Below are positions 33,074-38,030 of a stretch of 38,030 nucleotides of DNA, in pieces. Where the stretch lies: positions 1 through 38,030 of the forward strand of contig CATWNM010000020.1 of the NCBI GenBank assembly GCA_958352145.1. The letters run 5' to 3'. Made by a program: the position numbers and the translations under genes. The notes beneath the pieces are model-generated. The model did no database searches and was not told the origin of the DNA. It saw only the letters and a list, made by a program, of their open reading frames with translations. Source of the DNA: an uncultured Eubacteriales bacterium (GTDB lineage Bacteria; Bacillota; Clostridia; Oscillospirales; CAG-272). Every line of letters begins with the position of its first letter. Within the stretch, counting starts at the first letter, position 1.

Positions 33074-33102
33074 TTGACTGTTCAGATGTTTTTGGATATA
33101 CT
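33074..33102 (+). promoter_or_regulatory. Promoter of the DUF4143 ATPase gene
   Basis: TTGACT (33074-33079), a 17-base spacer and TATACT (33097-33102), near consensus and 22 bases before the ATG. Confidence 0.88.
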
Positions 33103-33123
33103 AATAGTAAAGGAGGCGATAGT

Positions 33124-34323
33124 ATGATCGTTAGACCCCATTATTTAGATTTACTGAAAACCTACCGTGATGTACCGCTGGTAAAAATTCTTGCAGGGAT
33201 TCGCCGCTGCGGGAAATCTACGATTTTAGAAATGTTTCAGGATGATTTGATTAAAAGCGGTGTTCCTGCCGACCACATTATCAGTATGCGTTATACCTCG
33301 GAAGATTTTGACGACGGTATGACCGACAAAGATATGTATAACGGTATCAAAGAGAAAATGACTGACGGTGAGCGTTATTATCTTCTGCTTGACGAAGTGC
33401 AGGAAATCACAGGCTGGGAAAAGGCTGTAAACAGTCTGCTTGAAAACGCCAACACAGACATCTATGTGACCGGCTCCAATTCCAAACTGATGTCAAGTGA
33501 AATATCCACCTATCTGACGGGACGGTATATCTCTATCCCCGTGTTTACGCTGTCCTTCGCCGAGTATATGGAGTTCAAAAAAGCAAGCGGACGCACGCCT
33601 AAAGAACTGCTTACCGAATATATCCGCATGGGCGGTTTTCCTATTGTTGCGCTGAGCAATTTTGACGAGGGCGCGGCGTATCAGATCGTCGAGGGCATTT
33701 ACAATTCCGTTATCACCAGCGATATAACAAAGCGGCACAATATTACGAACTTTGACCTGTTCAACCGTGTTGTGAAGTATATCGTTGAAAATGTCGGCAA
33801 GACCTTTTCCGCTAACGCTATCGTCAAATTTCTGAAAAGCGATGGGCGTTCTCTTTCGGTGGAATCGGTATATAACTATCTGGAATGGCTGGAAAAAGCC
33901 TTTGTGATCTACCGCTGCCAACGATACGACCTGCAAGGGAAATCCGTGCTGAAAACGCAGGAGAAATTCTATCTTGCGGACGCTTCTCTCAAATACTGTA
34001 TGATGGGCTTTAATCCGAAGTCTGTTGCCGCTATGCTGGAAAATATCGTGTACTTTGAGCTTCGCAGAAAAGGCTATGAGGTCTATATCGGCAAGAACGA
34101 AACGAAAGAAATTGACTTTGTAGCAGTACGGCGTGATGAGCGTATCTATGTGCAGGTGTGCCGCAATCTTCCGGAGGAATCCGACCGAGAGGTTGCCAAT
34201 TTGCTTGAAATCAAAGACCACTACCCCAAGTATGTCGTAACCCTTGATGAGCTTGCCGCAGGCAATATCAACGGTGTCAAAATCGTGCATCTGGCAGATT
34301 TCCTGCTGAGCAATGACTATTAA
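33124..34323 (+). CDS. AAA ATPase with DUF4143 C-terminal domain
   Basis: A 399-residue protein. The AAA-14-type ATPase domain has Walker A GIRRCGKS (residues 25-32) and Walker B YYLLLDEVQE. A winged-helix linker follows (SVESVYNYLEWLEKAFVIYR). The C-terminal DUF4143 part (from about 290: EVYIGKNETKEIDFVAV then RIYVQVC) has the E..D...Q pattern of PD-(D/E)XK-like folds, though it may not cut DNA. The family is very common and frequently mobile. Its function is unknown, and some members have been suggested to act in defence or toxin-antitoxin-like contexts. AAAGGAGG lies 6-7 bases before the ATG. The consensus promoter makes it independent of the element operons. Confidence 0.92.
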   Translation: MIVRPHYLDLLKTYRDVPLVKILAGIRRCGKSTILEMFQDDLIKSGVPADHIISMRYTSEDFDDGMTDKDMYNGIKEKMTDGERYYLLLDEVQEITGWEKAVNSLLENANTDIYVTGSNSKLMSSEISTYLTGRYISIPVFTLSFAEYMEFKKASGRTPKELLTEYIRMGGFPIVALSNFDEGAAYQIVEGIYNSVITSDITKRHNITNFDLFNRVVKYIVENVGKTFSANAIVKFLKSDGRSLSVESVYNYLEWLEKAFVIYRCQRYDLQGKSVLKTQEKFYLADASLKYCMMGFNPKSVAAMLENIVYFELRRKGYEVYIGKNETKEIDFVAVRRDERIYVQVCRNLPEESDREVANLLEIKDHYPKYVVTLDELAAGNINGVKIVHLADFLLSNDY

Positions 34324-34326
34324 GCA

Positions 34327-34394
34327 GGTTTCTACACAAGTCAATACGGTTTCTGCATATAAAATAGCCAAAGTATATGCAGATAACGGTTTCT
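34327..34394 (+). promoter_or_regulatory. Repeats upstream of the Gabija-like genes
   Basis: GGTTTCT occurs three times (34327-34333, 34348-34354, 34388-34394), with ACGGTTTCT in the last two. An inverted repeat, TCTGCATAT (34352-34360) with ATATGCAGA (34375-34383), sits between the last two. This is a candidate operator region for the nuclease-helicase operon. Confidence 0.45.
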
Positions 34395-34475
34395 AAAAGA
34401 AACATCGACGAGTGTAATTTTTGAAAGCATCCCGTTCCCCATTGCAAATTTACTATTGGAAGTGAGCATGAAAAT

Positions 34476-36398
34476 ATGATTATATCCGAATTAAGAATTT
34501 ATAACTTCCGCCGATTCAAATCTGTGGATGGTGCTCCCGGCTTGAAAATCACTTTTCACAGAGGGCTAAACGCACTGATCGGCGAAAACGATTCAGGAAA
34601 AACCGCTGTAATTGATGCGTTGAAATTAGTGTTGTTGACGCAGAGCAACGAATATATCAGGCCGTCAGATGAAGATTTTTATAAACCCATTGGTGGAGAT
34701 GCGTGCTCAGAGTTTAAGATTGATTGTACGATTTCGGAATTTACGCAGAATGAAGCAAAAAACTTTATTGAATATCTTACATTCGAAAAGGATGGAGATA
34801 AGGTCGAATATACGCTTGAACTTCATTATCGCGCATGGAAAGAGGGGCACAAGATTTATCAAGAATTGCGTGTAGGCGATATAGATGACGGAATTTCGAT
34901 TGACGGAAAAGCAAGAGAGTTGCTGAAAGCGGTTTATTTGAAACCTCTCCGTGATGCTGAACGGGAAATGAGTTCTGGACGCGGATCCAGAATCTCACAA
35001 ATACTTCTCAACCACCCCATTTTCAAAGATAAGAAAGAACACGCAATTCTCGATATTTTTCAGGATGCGAATAAACGAATTGAGGATTATTTTACAGATG
35101 ATACGGATGGAAAACGTATTCTCCAGGCAATTCGCAACAATTTAGAGTCGTTTAATGATAAGGGGCAAGCCAGTAATGCAGAATTGAAAACCTCGGATAT
35201 TCACCTTAAAGCTATACTGGAGTCTCTATCATTGAATGCACCTGAGATCAACCCAGGATTGGGAGAATTGAATCTGCTGTTTATTGCAGCGGAGCTATTG
35301 CTTCTTAAAGACGACACGGATGGTGGTCTGAAACTGTCTTTAATCGAGGAATTGGAAGCCCATTTACACCCACAGGCGCAACTCCGGCTAATCAGCTATC
35401 TCCAGAACGAATATAACGAGAATGATGTTCAAATTATTATATCCACGCACAGTCCAATTTTAGCATCAAAGATCAACCTCAAAAATTTGATCTTAATGAA
35501 AAATGGAATCGGATATGATTTGGCGGAAGGGATGACGGGTTTACAAAAAGGTGATTACCTGTTTCTTCAGCGTTTTCTCGACTCAACGAAGGCTAATCTG
35601 TTTTTTGCTAAGGGTATTATAATGGTCGAAGGTGATGCGGAGAATATTTTGATACCAGTTATTGCAGATATTCTCGGCTATCCACTGGAAAAGTACGGAA
35701 TATCCATCGTGAATGTTGGAAGTACAGCCTTTCTTCGATATAGTAGAATCATGGTAAGAGCTGATGGAGCCAATATTGGAATACCTGTTTCTGTAATAAC
35801 GGATTGCGACGTGAGGCCATATGATATTGATCCGATGACAAAAGAAAAGGCATTCAGCGAGAAAGAAGCCGAATCTGCACAGGCCGAAGAAGAAAAGAAT
35901 CTCAAATATACAAACGGTGCCGTTCATGGATTCACTTCACCTCGATGGACGTTGGAGTATTGCATTGCCATGAGTTGCCTTTCAGAGGATTTCCATAAGG
36001 CGGTTCATTACGGCAAGAAAATTTTGAATGCGCGAGATCACATTTCACTGACCAATGAAAAAATCGATGAAGCAAATCAAAAAGTTATAGAAGAAGCACA
36101 GCAGTGGCATGGCTTGTCCCAAGCCGAAATTGCATACAGAATTTATGACTTAATGCTCAATGGAGATGGAAAGAGCAGCTTGAAAGCGATTGTCGCTCAA
36201 TGCTTAGCTTCGGTTTTGCGCTGGAAAACGTCAATATTGCCAGATGGGATCACACAAGAAAAAATGTTTGATCTTGACTTGTATAGGCTCAGAACGGATG
36301 GTCAGAAAACATCGGAACTGAAATCCGAGTTAGAGAGTGACCGGTTCTTGCGTTACATAGTGGATGCAATCAAGTATGCAGCAGGAGAAACGGTGTAG
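34476..36398 (+). CDS. gajA: OLD-family ATPase/TOPRIM nuclease, GajA-like
   Basis: A 640-residue OLD endonuclease. The N-terminal ABC-type ATPase has Walker A GENDSGKT (residues 36-43) and the Walker B/D-loop segment SLIEELEAHLHP (E291, E292). A TOPRIM domain follows with E385 (MVEGDAENIL) and the DxD pair D443/D445 (VITDCDVRP), the metal-binding set for DNA cleavage. The ATPase-plus-TOPRIM layout defines OLD nucleases; pairing with the UvrD-like gene 14 bases downstream defines class 2 OLD, or the Gabija GajA. Known GajA proteins nick DNA when nucleotides fall during phage infection. This one is longer than the 578-residue B. cereus GajA because of a helical C-terminal tail (about 480-640). 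The ATG 34476 ribosome site is weak (GGAAGTGAG, 14 bases upstream). Confidence 0.88.
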   Translation: MIISELRIYNFRRFKSVDGAPGLKITFHRGLNALIGENDSGKTAVIDALKLVLLTQSNEYIRPSDEDFYKPIGGDACSEFKIDCTISEFTQNEAKNFIEYLTFEKDGDKVEYTLELHYRAWKEGHKIYQELRVGDIDDGISIDGKARELLKAVYLKPLRDAEREMSSGRGSRISQILLNHPIFKDKKEHAILDIFQDANKRIEDYFTDDTDGKRILQAIRNNLESFNDKGQASNAELKTSDIHLKAILESLSLNAPEINPGLGELNLLFIAAELLLLKDDTDGGLKLSLIEELEAHLHPQAQLRLISYLQNEYNENDVQIIISTHSPILASKINLKNLILMKNGIGYDLAEGMTGLQKGDYLFLQRFLDSTKANLFFAKGIIMVEGDAENILIPVIADILGYPLEKYGISIVNVGSTAFLRYSRIMVRADGANIGIPVSVITDCDVRPYDIDPMTKEKAFSEKEAESAQAEEEKNLKYTNGAVHGFTSPRWTLEYCIAMSCLSEDFHKAVHYGKKILNARDHISLTNEKIDEANQKVIEEAQQWHGLSQAEIAYRIYDLMLNGDGKSSLKAIVAQCLASVLRWKTSILPDGITQEKMFDLDLYRLRTDGQKTSELKSELESDRFLRYIVDAIKYAAGETV

Positions 36399-36412
36399 AT
36401 AAGGAGGATTCT

Positions 36413-38030
36413 ATGTTGGAATGGCAAATTTCCGATCAAGATATTCAAACAGCTGAGGAACTCCTTTTGCCGTATGGTGCACACTTTTTGGAGGATGCAA
36501 GGAAAGTTATACGTTGCTGGCATTCAACTGATGTGGCAGCCTGTCCCGGTAGCGGAAAAACAACCGTTCTTCTCGCAAAGTTGAAACTGTTAGCTGACAG
36601 AATGCCGCTTGAAAACGGTGCAGGAATTTGTGTGCTCTCCCATACAAATGTGGCCGTAGATGAAATCAAAAAGCAGCTCTCAGATTATGCAGACAGACTT
36701 CTTGGCTATCCAAATTACATAGGTACAATCCAGTCGTTTGTTGACCGATTTGTGACTATGCCATACCTACGAAATATTTCTGGACAGAATGTGCAGGTGG
36801 TCGATAGTCTCACTTATGCACAGCATATGCTAAATAAGATACAGCATAACGCAAAGTACAGAGTTCTTGACTATGTGACAAAGAATAATTTTGAAACAGG
36901 CGGTCAATTTTCAGAACGAATCAATCACACGCAGGCATTGTACATACGAGATGATGGTGCTCTTTGCATAGGAAGACAGAAAAAGCCACTGGCGGGTGCG
37001 GGAAAACCTTCTGCCGAGCAATACAAGAAGTTGTTGGCCGATCTTCTTAAAGATGAAGGTATAATACGGTATCAAGATGCCTATTTGTATGCACAAGCTG
37101 CCCTTGACGATTTGCCCAAGGCGTATACAGACATATTTTCATCACGGTTTCAGTATGTATTCATAGATGAGTATCAAGATTGCGACGGTCTTCAGCGGCA
37201 AGCCATAGACTCAATATTTGACTCAAAAAAATGTGCGGTGTTCAAAATTGGGGATTCAGACCAAGCTATCTATAATTCATCTAAAGATACAACGCCAGAT
37301 TGGGCACCTCAGGCGGACTTCTTGCCAATTATGACCTCTTGCAGATTTAACCAAGAAATTGCTAATGTGGTTTGCAAGCTGAAGAAGGACGATAAAAGCA
37401 TCGTAACACTCGCAGGAGAAACTGGTGTTAAGCCGATCTTGCTTATCTTCTCCCTTGAGAAAATTGACAGAGTTATTAGTGGATTTATTTCTGCATTGGA
37501 GAGACACGGTCTCTATGAAAATGATGGCATCTATAAGGCTATTGGAGCAATTAAAAAAGAAGATTTGTCCGGCTTGAAAATTGGAAGCTATTGGACTGAG
37601 TTTGACGGCTCGGCAAAAAAGAAAAGTGAGTATAACTACTGGGCTTTAGTAGATGAGATTATCCAATCTTTGTTAGACGGCAAATTATATAAGGCAGAGC
37701 AAATTGTCCGCAGGCTCTTGTGTCGAGTATTCCACTACATCCCAATAAAGCATTCCGTATCAGGAAAAGACTATACCACTGTAACAATGAAGAAAGCTCT
37801 CGATGAAAAATACAGAGAGCCATATCGTCAATGGATATATGAAATGTCGAGGCTGCAAAACATTGATAGGCAATCAGTAGATCAAGTGGTTCGGCAAAAG
37901 ATAAACGCGTTGCTGCGAATCAACAATCCGTGCTTAACCGATATATTCGCTAATCTTCCGGATTATTTTCTTGATGAGTCTGCCGTTATCAGCTATGCAA
38001 ATATGCCTGAAAAGAACGTGCTGATTGATC
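36413..38030 (+). CDS. gajB: UvrD-like helicase, GajB-like (5' part)
   Basis: The frame is open from ATG 36413 to the window edge, giving 539 codons with no stop, so the gene is incomplete at its 3' end. Walker A is CPGSGKTT (residues 44-51), motif Ia is LSHTNVAVDEI, motif II is FIDEYQD (D252, E253), motif III is GDSDQAIY (about 280-287) and motif IV is SCRFNQEIANVV. This is a superfamily 1A UvrD/PcrA-type helicase. AAGGAGG sits 5 bases before the ATG, and it follows the OLD nuclease gene by 14 bases. The GajB of B. cereus is about 494 residues, so this one is already longer. Its role in Gabija is to bind and signal with GajA in anti-phage defence. Confidence 0.87.
   Translation, partial: MLEWQISDQDIQTAEELLLPYGAHFLEDARKVIRCWHSTDVAACPGSGKTTVLLAKLKLLADRMPLENGAGICVLSHTNVAVDEIKKQLSDYADRLLGYPNYIGTIQSFVDRFVTMPYLRNISGQNVQVVDSLTYAQHMLNKIQHNAKYRVLDYVTKNNFETGGQFSERINHTQALYIRDDGALCIGRQKKPLAGAGKPSAEQYKKLLADLLKDEGIIRYQDAYLYAQAALDDLPKAYTDIFSSRFQYVFIDEYQDCDGLQRQAIDSIFDSKKCAVFKIGDSDQAIYNSSKDTTPDWAPQADFLPIMTSCRFNQEIANVVCKLKKDDKSIVTLAGETGVKPILLIFSLEKIDRVISGFISALERHGLYENDGIYKAIGAIKKEDLSGLKIGSYWTEFDGSAKKKSEYNYWALVDEIIQSLLDGKLYKAEQIVRRLLCRVFHYIPIKHSVSGKDYTTVTMKKALDEKYREPYRQWIYEMSRLQNIDRQSVDQVVRQKINALLRINNPCLTDIFANLPDYFLDESAVISYANMPEKNVLID

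Noticed and set aside
33000..33077. A 25-codon frame (start MGKAYSKTEKE) before the DUF4143 gene
   Set aside because: It starts within the T tail of a terminator, has no ribosome site, and its end overlaps the -35 box of the next promoter.

Overview
The window looks like chromosomal DNA of a low-to-mid GC Gram-positive bacterium of the Bacillota, most likely an anaerobic Clostridia-type gut organism. The clues are a SpoVB/MurJ-like flippase, a PerR-type Fur regulator, YhaO/YhaN, FtsEX with an EnvC-like M23 protein, tRNAs with encoded CCA ends, strong AGGAGG ribosome sites, and GTG/TTG starts. No rRNA or other marker allows a species call.

Positions 1-20874 are core chromosome. They hold the end of a copper-amine-oxidase-N-like surface protein, a reverse-strand orphan that weakly resembles ThyX-related phage proteins, and a five-tRNA cluster (Val, Asp, Phe, Gly, then Cys) behind a consensus promoter. 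Next come a GNAT acetyltransferase, a MATE exporter, a LacA/Maa-type acetyltransferase, perR with a perfect 14-bp inverted-repeat operator, a reverse-strand DEDDh exonuclease, and a flippase-yhaO-yhaN run. The block continues with rsmE and a membrane protein, a PucR/CdaR-like regulator, ftsE-ftsX, the M23 protein, a CtpA/B-type S41 protease, greA and lysS. FtsEX, the M23 protein and the protease form a plausible peptidoglycan-remodelling and division unit.

After lysS the DNA changes character. A 364-bp AT-rich gap is followed by an orphan ECF-like sigma factor with a C-terminal extension of about 370 residues. From 23046 to 32953 lies the backbone of an integrative conjugative or related mobile element: a tandem-HTH regulator, a 56-aa protein, ParA, ParB, a lipoprotein, a 1408-aa thioester adhesin with about ten Cna-B/SpaA-like repeats, a 29-aa membrane peptide, a winged-helix-like protein, a frameshifted gene, ArdA antirestriction protein and a small conserved protein. 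Several strong terminators sit in gaps too short to hold a promoter, which suggests read-through or antitermination. No integrase, relaxase or coupling protein is inside the window, so mobility is inferred.

The last 5 kb (33124-38030) looks like cargo: a DUF4143 AAA ATPase with its own promoter, then an OLD-family ATPase/TOPRIM nuclease directly followed by a UvrD-like helicase that runs off the window. This OLD-plus-helicase pair matches the Gabija (GajAB) anti-phage architecture and is the most interesting system here. The element would then carry both an antirestriction protein that helps it enter a new host and a defence system against phage.
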